From the NCBI GenBank assembly GCA_027592135.1, contig JAQCIJ010000009.1, positions 1 to 34,603 of the forward strand: DNA of 34,603 nt, read 5' to 3'. The notes beneath the pieces are model-generated. The model was given only the letters and a program-made list of their open reading frames with translations. It was not told where the DNA came from and made no database searches. The DNA is from a bacterium. Its GTDB lineage: Bacteria; Patescibacteriota; Gracilibacteria; Peribacterales; Peribacteraceae. Below, piece by piece: positions 7,688-15,416 of the stretch (position 1 is the first letter of the stretch; every line of letters begins with the position of its first letter). Made by a program: the position numbers and the translations under genes.

Positions 7688-8332
7688 ATGAAATTGTTTA
7701 TAGATACAGCAAATATCGCCAAGGTAGAAGAAATTTCCGCGTGGGGAATATTGGACGGAGTGACAACAAACCCAAGTCTCGTTGCTAAAGAAGAGGGGGC
7801 AGATTTTAAAGAAACTGTTATAAACATGTGCGGTCTTGTTAACGAGGTCAGTGCACAGATCACTGCAACGGAGTTTCCAGAGATGAAAGCACAGGCAGAC
7901 GTGTACAGCAGTTGGCACAAAAACGTTGTCGTAAAAGTTCCGATGACTGTCGAAGGATTAAAAACGCTTAACTATTGTTCCAGCAAAGGAATCCACACCA
8001 ATACCACATTGGTGTTCTCTGTTCCTCAGGCAATTATGGCTGCGAAGTCTGGCGCTACAATGATCAGTCCGTTTGTCGGTCGTCTCGATGACCTTGGTAT
8101 GGATGGTATGGATCTTATCGCAGATATTATGGAAGCGTGGAATCACTACAAATTTGAGACACAGGTTTTGGTAGCATCTATCAGAAATCTAGAACATGTC
8201 GTTCGGGCTGCAACGCTTGGAGCACATATCTGTACTATTCCGTATGATGTCTTCCTCGAACTTCCACAGCATGATCTTACGGATAAAGGGTTAAAGAAAT
8301 TTATGGAAGACTGGGAATCCATAAGTAATTAA
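7688..8332 (+). CDS. tal: Transaldolase (short, FSA/TalC-like type)
   Basis: 214 residues, the size of the short transaldolase / fructose-6-phosphate aldolase family. It transfers dihydroxyacetone units between sugar phosphates through a Schiff base. Seen are FIDTAN (Asp6), the TTNPSL loop at 26-31, the Schiff-base Lys83 in VVVKVPMT, a TLVFS strand and SPFVGRLDD. Upstream codons in the same frame are open to 7628, but the family starts at MKLFIDTA and the promoter -10 lies inside that extension, so ATG 7688 is chosen. With the flanking transketolase and 6-phosphogluconate dehydrogenase it gives most of a pentose phosphate route. Whether it acts as transaldolase or as fructose-6-phosphate aldolase cannot be settled from sequence. 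Confidence 0.9.
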   Translation: MKLFIDTANIAKVEEISAWGILDGVTTNPSLVAKEEGADFKETVINMCGLVNEVSAQITATEFPEMKAQADVYSSWHKNVVVKVPMTVEGLKTLNYCSSKGIHTNTTLVFSVPQAIMAAKSGATMISPFVGRLDDLGMDGMDLIADIMEAWNHYKFETQVLVASIRNLEHVVRAATLGAHICTIPYDVFLELPQHDLTDKGLKKFMEDWESISN

Positions 8333-8342
8333 GCAATTCTGA

Positions 8343-8393
8343 AAGGTCGAAGGTCGTAAGGTCGTAAGGTCGAAGGTCGTAAGGTCGAAGGTC
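8343..8393. repeat. AAGGTCG / TAAGGTCG tandem array
   Basis: Seven units that mix a 7-mer (AAGGTCG) and an 8-mer (TAAGGTCG), placed just before four-helix-bundle gene 2. A short counterpart in inverted sense (GTTCGCCGTTCGAC, 8826-8839) follows the gene. Confidence 0.8.
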
Positions 8394-8421
8394 TTGCGGA
8401 AAGATATATTTGGTGTACTAT
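8394..8421 (+). promoter_or_regulatory. Promoter of four-helix-bundle gene 2
   Basis: TTGCGG (8394-8399) directly after the repeat array, 16-bp spacer, TACTAT (8416-8421). The predicted start near 8428 is 2 bases before the ATG. The TGGTGTACTAT segment is shared with the promoter of copy 1. Confidence 0.5.
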
Positions 8422-8429
8422 CGATCACC

Positions 8430-8822
8430 ATGGGATTTAAGAGATTCGAAGATATAGAGGCTTGGAAAGACGCAAGAATTCTTGCAAAAATGATTCGTGA
8501 AATTTGCAAAAATGAATGTGCAAGAAGAGATTTTTCTTGGATTGATCAGATTAAACGGTCAGCACTTTCTATTATGGCAAACATTGCAGAGGGTTTTGAA
8601 GCACAGTCTGATCTTGAATTCGCAAATTTTGCTGGATACGCGAAGAGATCATCTGCAGAAGTACGATCACATTTGTATTATGGTCTAGATGCTGGCTATT
8701 TATCCATGCAAGAACTTGAATCTGCTATGGACCTGTCTCGTAAAATTAGTGGGTCTCTGACTAATTTAATAAAGTATCTTAGAATTTCTCATCGGAAAGT
8801 GAGAGCTCAAACAAGGACTTAG
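8430..8822 (+). CDS. Four-helix bundle protein (S23 family), copy 2
   Basis: 130 residues, paralogous to the protein at 6414-6803: FKRFEDIEAWKDARIL, DQIKRSALSIMANIAEG and FAGYAKRSSAEVRSHLYYGLDAGY align position by position. The ATG at 8430 is preferred over the upstream in-frame ATG at 8394 because the conserved leader TGGTGTACTATCGATCACC ends exactly there and the predicted -10 lies between the two. It sits between transaldolase and 6-phosphogluconate dehydrogenase, in the same direction, with a heptamer/octamer array upstream and a short inverted counterpart downstream. It therefore looks like a second insertion of the same kind of cassette into the pentose phosphate region. The function is unknown. 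Confidence 0.85.
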   Translation: MGFKRFEDIEAWKDARILAKMIREICKNECARRDFSWIDQIKRSALSIMANIAEGFEAQSDLEFANFAGYAKRSSAEVRSHLYYGLDAGYLSMQELESAMDLSRKISGSLTNLIKYLRISHRKVRAQTRT

Positions 8823-8869
8823 GACGTTCGCCGTTCGACTTTTAGACTAATCATACCTAAAATTGAACT

Positions 8870-10276
8870 ATGATCAATCAGTTAGGCGTCATCGGCCTTG
8901 GAACAATGGGGGCAAACCTTGCACGCAATGCTGCCCGCAATGGCGCAAAAGTTGCGGTATACAATAGAACGACTGACGTGATGCATGATTTTGTAAAAGA
9001 GTATGGAAAAGAAGGAATAATCGTCCCGTGCAAAAGTTATGAAGAGCTTATGCGGTCTCTCGATGCTCCTCGAGCAATACTGCTGATGGTAAAAGCAGGG
9101 GGAGCTGTAGATGCGGTTATCGAAGATCTTCTTCCACACCTCGATGAGGGCGACATTATTATCGATGGAGGAAATAGTCATTACCCAGACACAGAAAGAA
9201 GAACTGCAGAATTATCCGAAAAGGGGATTCGGTTCCTTGGAATGGGAGTAAGTGGAGGAGAAGAAGGGGCATTACTTGGCCCTAGCATGATGCCCGGTGG
9301 TGACATTACTGCATGGGAGGATATGAAAGACCTACTCGAAAAAATGGCTGCAGACGATGGCCTCGGAGGAAAGTGTGTCTCCTATATAGGAGAAGGAGGT
9401 GCGGGACACTTTGTAAAGATGGTCCACAATGGAATTGAATATGGAATTATGCAGCTGATTGCAGAGAGTTACGATGTACTGAAGAATGTCGGTGGATATT
9501 CTAATGCAGAACTTGCAGAAACATTTGCATCGTGGAACGAAGGAGAAGATCTGAACTCCTTCCTTATAGATATTACTGCAAAGGTATTTGCAAAAAAAGA
9601 TGACCAAGGATCCGGAGATTTAATTGATGTGATTCAAGACCAAGCAGGACAAAAGGGGACTGGGAAGTGGACGACAATCTCTGCCCTGCATTATGGAGTG
9701 GCAATCCCTACAATTACCGCTGCTGTCGATGCACGTATTATCTCGGGCAGCCTCGACCTTCGAGCAAGTAAAAGACCATATACACCAGATCTCGAGGAGC
9801 CTATTCCTAATAAAGAGAAAATGCGAACGATGGTGCGCAGTGCACTGCACCTCAGTATATTGTGTGCGTACAAGCAGGGGTTTCAGCTTATGGAAAAAGC
9901 AAGCGAAGAGCATGAGTGGAATCTTAATCTCGAAGAGTGTGCTCGCATCTGGATGGGGGGATGCATTATCCGTTCAGTTCTACTGAAGGTATTTATGGAT
10001 AGTTTATGTGGTGAATCTGCAAGGCAGAAGACTGCAGAGAGCTACTTCTCCAGTCAATTTGGAGGAGAAAAGCAGGTCTACTGGCGACAAGTCCAAGAAC
10101 TGTCAGCAAGTAGAGGTATTCCAATTCCTGCTATGTCTGCCTCACTAAGTTACTATGATGCGATACGAAGAGACCGCCTCCCACAGAATATCATCCAGGC
10201 CCAGAGAGACTTTTTTGGAGCCCATACATTTGCTCGTACCGACAAAGAGGGCGTGTTTCATGCAGAGTGGGAATAG
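8870..10276 (+). CDS. gnd: 6-phosphogluconate dehydrogenase (decarboxylating)
   Basis: 468 residues, the normal length. It oxidises 6-phosphogluconate to ribulose 5-phosphate and CO2. The Rossmann motif is GLGTMG (9-14), and YNRTTD (31-36) carries the Asn-Arg pair typical of NADP+ preference. VSGGEEGALLGPSMMPGG (127-144) is the substrate loop, and Lys183, His186 and Asn187 in FVKMVHNGIEYG match the classical catalytic residues. GQKGTGKWT is present in the helical domain. A weak TAAAAT at 8858-8863 would place transcription start at the ATG. No glucose-6-phosphate dehydrogenase or lactonase is visible in the window, so the source of 6-phosphogluconate lies elsewhere. Confidence 0.95.
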   Translation: MINQLGVIGLGTMGANLARNAARNGAKVAVYNRTTDVMHDFVKEYGKEGIIVPCKSYEELMRSLDAPRAILLMVKAGGAVDAVIEDLLPHLDEGDIIIDGGNSHYPDTERRTAELSEKGIRFLGMGVSGGEEGALLGPSMMPGGDITAWEDMKDLLEKMAADDGLGGKCVSYIGEGGAGHFVKMVHNGIEYGIMQLIAESYDVLKNVGGYSNAELAETFASWNEGEDLNSFLIDITAKVFAKKDDQGSGDLIDVIQDQAGQKGTGKWTTISALHYGVAIPTITAAVDARIISGSLDLRASKRPYTPDLEEPIPNKEKMRTMVRSALHLSILCAYKQGFQLMEKASEEHEWNLNLEECARIWMGGCIIRSVLLKVFMDSLCGESARQKTAESYFSSQFGGEKQVYWRQVQELSASRGIPIPAMSASLSYYDAIRRDRLPQNIIQAQRDFFGAHTFARTDKEGVFHAEWE

Positions 10277-10297
10277 AGATTTTCTGGCTCTCTTCTC

Positions 10298-11173
10298 TCA
10301 AAATAATTCATCAACAGGTCTTTCTGTTTCGTTACGTTCAGTATTAGAATGACCATATGATCCATCAGCAGACCGTTGAGTGTCGTAATTTACTGTAAGT
10401 CTTGATTGAGATGCGGTTATAGGATTCCGAGATCCTTTATCAAAGATATACAGAACACCTTCTTTCAATAGAAGCATGAGGCCGCTTCGAGAGAAATAGC
10501 CGTCATTTTTGATAGGCAACTGTATTGGAATAGATGCATCGATTTTGGTTCCAAAAGGTCTATTATTTATTAACGGACGACCAATAATGAATGGTTCTCC
10601 TTCTTTGAGGGAATAAGTGTTTCCTTCTGCTTTTATGATGCAAGTGGACTCGTCTTCCCCTGGTGAGAATGTAATATCTGTCTTACTGGTAGCCGTAATC
10701 ACCCCTGACTGAGAAGCATCAAATCCAAAAGGACCTTCGTTTTCGTCCCAGTACTTATTAACGATATTCGTACCAAACGGGTAGCACCTGCGCAAAAGTA
10801 ATGTAGCCTCATTTACATAGTTAGGTATGTCAGACAATCTATTCAGCGCTAAAAATATAGTATTCAATGTATCATTTGGATCTTGGTTGGCAAGAGTAGT
10901 GAAATTATGGCGATGAGTACGTTTTACTAAGTCTTTCAATATACCATCGAGAGTAAGATAGTCTTGGTAGCTTAATTGCGACATTGCAGTAGCCATTTGT
11001 ATTACAACGTCCTGACGCTCACTTGAATCTATTTCAGTACCTACATTATCCTGAGTAAGATCACGTATACTTTTTAATGCATTCACCCGTATCATATCCA
11101 ATGCTCCACCTTTAGCGATAGGAGAAGTGGCCAGTTTAGATTGTGGTGTATTTGGGTGTTTATTGTTCGACAT
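10298..11173 (-). CDS. FHA-like domain protein
   Basis: 291 residues from the ATG at 11173. Residues 1-150 are hydrophilic and mostly helical, with no recognised family. Residues about 183-263 look like a forkhead-associated domain: YSLKEGEPFIIGRP (GR at 198-199), YFSRSGLMLLL (SR at 228-229) and VLYIFDKGSRNPI, mirroring the GR / SR-H / D-S-NGT motifs of phosphothreonine-binding FHA folds. His of SR-H and the final NGT are not conserved, so phosphopeptide binding is uncertain. No signal peptide is seen. The start at 11173 is preferred over 11209 because the -10 box lies between the two. It is convergent with gnd and divergent from the ATPase remnant. Its left-hand neighbours do not suggest a partner kinase. 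Confidence 0.55.
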   Translation of the reverse strand: MSNNKHPNTPQSKLATSPIAKGGALDMIRVNALKSIRDLTQDNVGTEIDSSERQDVVIQMATAMSQLSYQDYLTLDGILKDLVKRTHRHNFTTLANQDPNDTLNTIFLALNRLSDIPNYVNEATLLLRRCYPFGTNIVNKYWDENEGPFGFDASQSGVITATSKTDITFSPGEDESTCIIKAEGNTYSLKEGEPFIIGRPLINNRPFGTKIDASIPIQLPIKNDGYFSRSGLMLLLKEGVLYIFDKGSRNPITASQSRLTVNYDTQRSADGSYGHSNTERNETERPVDELF

Positions 11174-11180
11174 AATATAT

Positions 11181-11209
11181 ATTATAGCATAGTAAAGTAT
11201 ATTATACAA
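11181..11209 (-). promoter_or_regulatory. Promoter of the FHA-like gene
   Basis: On the minus strand TTGTAT (11209-11204), 17-bp spacer, extended -10 TGCTATAAT (TATAAT at 11186-11181). The predicted start near 11174 is one base before the ATG, so the mRNA should be leaderless. Confidence 0.65.
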
Positions 11210-11229
11210 TATACCAAAAGTGCATATAT

Positions 11230-11697
11230 ATGGAACCTGCGGAGCGTGACATCATGAAGCGTCAGCCAAGAAAGCAGAGTGAACATATTCTTGATGGTGA
11301 ATGGGGAAGGCTTATCTTCTCCTCTTTTCTAGGATTCTCTGTATCCTTCTTATTCTATTTATGGAGATTAAGCGAAGGAATGTCATTGGGGCTTGCAAGA
11401 ACAGAGACGCTAACACTCGCGATAATGTTCGAGCTCTTCCTCGCATTCTCTACACGAAGTAATCAGCCAATTTGGAAGGTTGGATTCTTCTCAAATAGAT
11501 GGATGATTGGTGGAATACTTATTCCATTTGCTGCATAATTTATTTTGCTTTATACACCGCTCGGAAATCTATTTTATCTCGAGTATATTTCGTTGCACGA
11601 TTGGCTTGTCATTGCAGGTATTGCAATAATTCCAATTGCATTACTGGAATGTCTCAAATGTATTCCAGGCAACAAAAGATCAATAAAGTCGCTTTAA
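11230..11697 (+). pseudogene. C-terminal remnant of a P-type cation-transporting ATPase
   Basis: The frame encodes EPAERDIMKRQPRKQSEHIL, matching the junction after the LALGLDPP-type segment of Ca2+-type P-ATPases, followed by the C-terminal membrane helices (Cation_ATPase_C type). A TAA at 11536-11538 interrupts it. Beyond the stop the same frame continues in family style (FILLYTPLGNLFYLEY... to a TAA at 11695-11697). All of the pump upstream of this point (A, P and N domains with DKTGT and the first helices) is absent. So this is a 5'-truncated, nonsense-mutated relic of about 155 codons. The sequence just upstream is AT-rich promoter DNA of the FHA-like gene, which suggests that a rearrangement removed the front of the ATPase gene. 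TAA reassignment is not a reasonable explanation, since TAA ends other genes here. Confidence 0.75.
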
Positions 11698-11700
11698 AAG

Positions 11701-12834
11701 ATGTCAGGAATAGGTCACTATGATGGCATGACAGATCGTACGTATAAAACGATTATGGTGGGGTACGTAATTATCCCTCTTGTCGCTGTAGTTACAGCAA
11801 TAGTGTTGCTGTGGAATAATGTTATAAATAGTACGGATTTGTTTCTGTTGATTGTATTTCAAGTTCTTTCTGTATTAGGAATTACTGTTGGATTTCATCG
11901 TATGCTTACACACGATGGATTCAAGTCATCAACGCCCACCCGCCTCTTCTTTACTCTCTGTGGATGCATGGCGTTAGAAGGTAAGCCTTTGGCATGGATT
12001 GCAACGCATGTAAAACATCATGCGCACTCAGACCACGAAGACGACCCTCATAGTCCACTAGAAGGATTTTGGCATGGTCATATGGGATGGGTATTTTCTC
12101 AGGAAAACTTCGAGGATCCTAAAGTCTATTGTCCGCATTTACTCGAAGACAAAGTGACAATGTTCGCCGAAAAAACATACTTCTTTTGGCCACTCCTTTC
12201 GTTTGCTATTTGCTATGCAGTAGGAGGATGGACAGGTCTCCTCTGGGGAGGGTTAGTGCGTTCGTTCCTCACCACGCACATCACCTGGAGTGTAAACTCT
12301 ATCTGTCATACATTTGGATCTCGCGGTTTTGAAACTACAGATGAAAGTCGTAATAACTGGCTTATCGGATTATTAGCTCTTGGAGAAGGCTGGCACAACA
12401 ACCACCACGCATTTCCACGCAATGCTTTCCATGGAATGCGTTGGTATCAGTTTGATCTATCGGGGATAGTGATTCGCAATCTTGAGAGATTAGGTCTTGC
12501 ATGGGATGTGCAACGTATTGGAAAAGAAACCCAAGAGGCTCATAAGCTAAAAGGTCTGACAATGCATCAAAATATAGCAGATCTTAAAGCTGAACTTGGA
12601 GAATTTATAGATCATGCACGACATGAGTTAGATCTGATGATACTCAAGCTTCCACCAAAAAAAGTCGCTGCACTGCGCTTGGCGCATGAAAAAACAATGA
12701 AGCGCTATACAGATATTCAACTAAGTCTTGCAAGGCGCAGAAACATGAAGCGCAAGGCAATCGAAAAGCGTCACGAAGAAGTAGCGAAGCTTTTGGAGAT
12801 TGCGAAGAGGAGGATGAAGATGGTGATCCCATGA
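11701..12834 (+). CDS. Delta-9-type fatty acid desaturase with C-terminal helical extension
   Basis: 377 residues. The three histidine clusters of membrane acyl-CoA/acyl-lipid desaturases are intact: HRMLTH (66-71), HVKHH (103-107) and HNNHH (232-236), with extra His at 193. Hydrophobic segments lie near 18-38, 46-64, 83-100 and 160-190, as in this diiron family. It would introduce a cis double bond into membrane acyl chains using O2 and an electron donor. After about residue 280 there is a highly charged, probably coiled-coil extension rich in Lys/Arg/Glu that normal desaturases lack. A start at Met10 (11728) is possible. The gene begins 3 bases after the ATPase remnant and overlaps the next small gene by ATGA. 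The need for oxygen is noteworthy for a presumed fermenter. Confidence 0.85.
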   Translation: MSGIGHYDGMTDRTYKTIMVGYVIIPLVAVVTAIVLLWNNVINSTDLFLLIVFQVLSVLGITVGFHRMLTHDGFKSSTPTRLFFTLCGCMALEGKPLAWIATHVKHHAHSDHEDDPHSPLEGFWHGHMGWVFSQENFEDPKVYCPHLLEDKVTMFAEKTYFFWPLLSFAICYAVGGWTGLLWGGLVRSFLTTHITWSVNSICHTFGSRGFETTDESRNNWLIGLLALGEGWHNNHHAFPRNAFHGMRWYQFDLSGIVIRNLERLGLAWDVQRIGKETQEAHKLKGLTMHQNIADLKAELGEFIDHARHELDLMILKLPPKKVAALRLAHEKTMKRYTDIQLSLARRRNMKRKAIEKRHEEVAKLLEIAKRRMKMVIP

Positions 12835-12959
12835 AGCCACAAGAAATTGGAGAAGCAATGGGAGCAAGCACATCGCAAGTAAAACAGTACATTGGAGTAG
12901 TAGAAAGGAGACTGTCAAAAAAACCTCGCCTTCAAGCATTTGTTGATGAGAAAAGGTAG
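12831..12959 (+). CDS. 42-residue HTH-like small protein overlapping the desaturase
   Basis: The ATG at 12831 overlaps the desaturase TGA (ATGA, 12831-12834), a classic translational coupling arrangement, and the frame runs to TAG at 12957-12959. The product (QEIGEAMGASTSQVKQYI near its start, then a basic tail) has the spacing of a helix-turn-helix of the sigma-region-4/LuxR type. It may be a tiny regulator or a fragment of a longer one. No family can be named. Confidence 0.45.
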   Translation: MKPQEIGEAMGASTSQVKQYIGVVERRLSKKPRLQAFVDEKR

Positions 12960-12999
12960 TTCCATTGCACTACTCAGGCTATAGACATAGAGTATTCCT

Positions 13000-14448
13000 G
13001 TGTCACAACTAGCCTGCTCATCACATATATACAAAGATATTTCATTGCATGGAAAGAAAAAAATCCAAGAGGTGTGTCGTTTTGCTAGCGAGCATCTTTC
13101 AGATTTGCATCGTCGTACAGGTGAGAGCTATGCACAACATGGGTGTGAGGTGGCACTGACACTCAAGGAATGCTGCACAGATCCATCTCTGCTCAGAGTT
13201 GCGATGCTGCATGATCTTCTCGTGCATCCAGATGGCAAGAAACTACTGAAGAAATCTCCTCTTACTACAGAAGAGCGCTCTCTTGTTCAGCAAATGCATG
13301 ATCTGAGGCGTTTACACATTGATAAGGATACCGAAGATCTTGATTACTTTATTGATTCCCTTCTCGAAGATTCACGCTTGTTGCCATTGCGTATGGCACA
13401 TCGCCTCAATGATGTGCGAAATTTAGATCAATTTACTCCTGCACTGAGACAGCAAATTGCTAATGAAACTTTGCACATGTATACGGCTATTGCGGGGAGA
13501 CTCGGAATGGATGCTTGGAGATACGAGATGGAAGATATTTGCTTCCGTATTCTGCAACCTGAAATAACGGAAAGACTGGAGAAACAGTTCCAACTTTATC
13601 AGAAACTTGATGAGACATGCTTGAGCCATACGGCAAAATTATTGAAGCAAAAAATACAGGATCAGGGTATAGAGTGCGACATTCAACAAAGAGTGAAGGC
13701 TGTGTATTCCACCTATCGCAAGATGGTATTGAAAGAAAGAGCGTTTGAGAAATTAACTGACAGATTGGCTCTTCGCATCATAGTAGAGAAACCTACCGAT
13801 TGTTATTTGGCACTGGCGGTTGTCAATTCTGTTATGCACCCTATTCCTGGCAAATTGAAAGATTACATTGGCGCCCCGAAGGAAAACGGATACCGTTCCA
13901 TACACTCTGTTGTCTATCCACTGCCTGGTGTGACAGAGCAGCCAATGGAGATTCAGATTCGCACTTTACAGATGCATCAGATATGTGAGTACGGAGTCGC
14001 TGCTCATAGTGAGTACAAAAATGTATTGTATGCAATGAATGCAAATGGGGCACGAGTAGATCTATTTCGCAATCTTGAGAGGATACGAGAAGAAGCTCGC
14101 AGTCCTGAACAGTTTGAATCCGCACTGCGAAATTACTTTAGGGAAGATCGTATTGCAGTTTTTGATTCAAAAAACAATCTCTACCACCTCAAAAGCCCTG
14201 TTACTGCGCTTGATTTTGTTCATCACATATACCCAAATCGATTTTCTAAATTAAAGAAGGTGAGGGTTAACGGGAGAAACCACCCTCTCAGTACTGAGTT
14301 GCATGATGGGGATACGTTAGAGGCGATCTTTGGACGTGAAAACTGTGTTCAGGAAGAATGGATACATGACTGTCTTAATGCTTCTACAAAAAAGAATATC
14401 AAAAATTCCTTACGTACATTGCAGAATAAAAATATGGTCAAGAAGTAA
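13000..14448 (+). CDS. rel: RelA/SpoT-family (p)ppGpp synthetase with degenerate hydrolase domain
   Basis: 482 residues. Residues about 30-190 are the HD-hydrolase-like domain: His48 in AQHGCEVA and HD in MLHDLL remain, but the following ED of the canonical HDVVED is replaced (HDLLVHPDG). The KLADRLHNMR helix reads RMAHRLNDVR, so the metal site looks broken. Residues about 225-350 hold an intact-looking synthetase: VKAVYSTYRKM, KLKDYIGAPKENGYRSIHSVV, EIQIRT and YGVAAHSEYK. A TGS-like domain follows (IAVFDSKNNLYHLKSPVTALDFVH). The C-terminal helical/zinc-finger and ACT parts of full-length Rel are absent. It should make, and not degrade, the alarmone. The frame begins with a GTG; no Shine-Dalgarno is seen and the start is uncertain by a few codons. 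Confidence 0.85.
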   Translation: MSQLACSSHIYKDISLHGKKKIQEVCRFASEHLSDLHRRTGESYAQHGCEVALTLKECCTDPSLLRVAMLHDLLVHPDGKKLLKKSPLTTEERSLVQQMHDLRRLHIDKDTEDLDYFIDSLLEDSRLLPLRMAHRLNDVRNLDQFTPALRQQIANETLHMYTAIAGRLGMDAWRYEMEDICFRILQPEITERLEKQFQLYQKLDETCLSHTAKLLKQKIQDQGIECDIQQRVKAVYSTYRKMVLKERAFEKLTDRLALRIIVEKPTDCYLALAVVNSVMHPIPGKLKDYIGAPKENGYRSIHSVVYPLPGVTEQPMEIQIRTLQMHQICEYGVAAHSEYKNVLYAMNANGARVDLFRNLERIREEARSPEQFESALRNYFREDRIAVFDSKNNLYHLKSPVTALDFVHHIYPNRFSKLKKVRVNGRNHPLSTELHDGDTLEAIFGRENCVQEEWIHDCLNASTKKNIKNSLRTLQNKNMVKK

Positions 14449-14640
14449 GTGGCACGACATTTACTCACTTATGAGAACAGGTACAAACCCCTTCCAACCG
14501 CCCTTAGTGCCCTGTAAACCTCAATAAGCAGGATTGGTACCCTTCTGATGCACAAAGAGCAACAACGGATGTTTATGAACCAAAAATCCGAAGTCCACAT
14601 TCCATAGTGAGACTTTTCAGGGTGCCGTTAGTGCAATGTT

Positions 14641-14730
14641 TGGCGGAGAGTGAGGGATTCGAACCCTCGGACCGGTTACCCGGTCAATACATTAGCAGTG
14701 TATCCCGTTCGACCACTCTGGCAACTCTCC
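14641..14730 (-). tRNA. tRNA-Ser (anticodon GCU)
   Basis: Minus-strand type II tRNA: acceptor GGAGAGT/ACTCTCC, anticodon stem-loop ATACA-CTGCTAA-TGTAT, long variable arm (GACCGGGTAACCGGTC), T-loop GGTTCGAATCC, discriminator G and encoded CCA (14643-14641). The body is 14644-14730. The 190-bp gap to the left (14449-14640) shows no convincing gene. Confidence 0.95.
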
Positions 14731-14739
14731 GCACTGCTA

Positions 14740-15342
14740 CTAGTATAGGGCAACTGTGGAGTCTTCCCCAAACGTCATCATGACTTTCTGTAGATCATGT
14801 ATTCCTTTTACGGTAATGACGTCTATGGAACCATTTTGCTCAAAAGTACTTACAAGAAGGTCCATTATAGGCACACGGACGATAATGCATCCCATACTGC
14901 GGAATCGCGTGTCCATTCCATTAAAGATCTCATCTTCCTGGCCGTATTCATGGAATCCATACGCTGTATGGTCTTCCCCGTCTTTATAGAGTCTTAGGAA
15001 TCGTCCAGAAGGCCCAAATGTAAGCCTGTCCCCTTTAATGTGCTTACTTTTGACAGTCCAGTTCCAGTTAGGCGTAGAGGCATTGTAGGAACGGCCAATA
15101 TAGTACACCCAACGCTGCTGACCAGTGACAACATCAAAATTGATGTATGTGCCGTCTGCATGAAATATATATCCAAGATTATTTTTGGTGTCTACTATGA
15201 CTTTATCTTCCTGCTGAATTTCCCAGTTTTCCATAGCAATTTCATGGGCTACAGGTACGGGCGACTCCGCATCCACTGGAGCAAGTGGGGCAGTCGGCAC
15301 GCTTAAAATCAGTGCTAGTAACGTAGCGGTCAAAGTTGACAT
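14740..15342 (-). CDS. L,D-transpeptidase-like (YkuD) secreted protein
   Basis: About 200 residues from the ATG at 15342. A signal peptide (STLTATLLALILSVPTAPLA) is followed by a YkuD-type catalytic core: His131 in AYGFHEYG and the S-x-G-C motif in RFRSMGCIIVRV (Cys152). These enzymes form 3-3 crosslinks in peptidoglycan or attach proteins to it, outside the membrane, using Cys as nucleophile. The upstream ATG at 15354 overlaps the consensus -10 box (TATAATG), so it would lie before the predicted transcription start, and 15342 is preferred. The neighbouring rsmH and ftsL-like genes (divergent) fit a cell-wall/division setting. Confidence 0.75.
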   Translation of the reverse strand: MSTLTATLLALILSVPTAPLAPVDAESPVPVAHEIAMENWEIQQEDKVIVDTKNNLGYIFHADGTYINFDVVTGQQRWVYYIGRSYNASTPNWNWTVKSKHIKGDRLTFGPSGRFLRLYKDGEDHTAYGFHEYGQEDEIFNGMDTRFRSMGCIIVRVPIMDLLVSTFEQNGSIDVITVKGIHDLQKVMMTFGEDSTVALY

Positions 15343-15352
15343 AAGGTCGAAC

Positions 15353-15380
15353 ATTATACATAATAAAAATATTACGTCAA
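15353..15380 (-). promoter_or_regulatory. Promoter of the L,D-transpeptidase-like gene
   Basis: On the minus strand TTGACG (15380-15375), 16-bp spacer, TATAAT (15358-15353). The predicted start near 15346 is about 4 bases before the chosen ATG at 15342. Confidence 0.7.
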
Positions 15381-15416
15381 TGGCTTATACAAGCCAATCT
15401 ATGGCAATATAGACCT

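Noticed and set aside
8343-8393. CRISPR-like array
   Set aside because: The units are only 7-8 bp with no spacers and no cas genes nearby; this is a simple tandem repeat.
11536-11538. Recoding of TAA within the ATPase fragment
   Set aside because: TAA ends other genes in the window and the fragment also lacks its front half, so a nonsense mutation in a relic is simpler.
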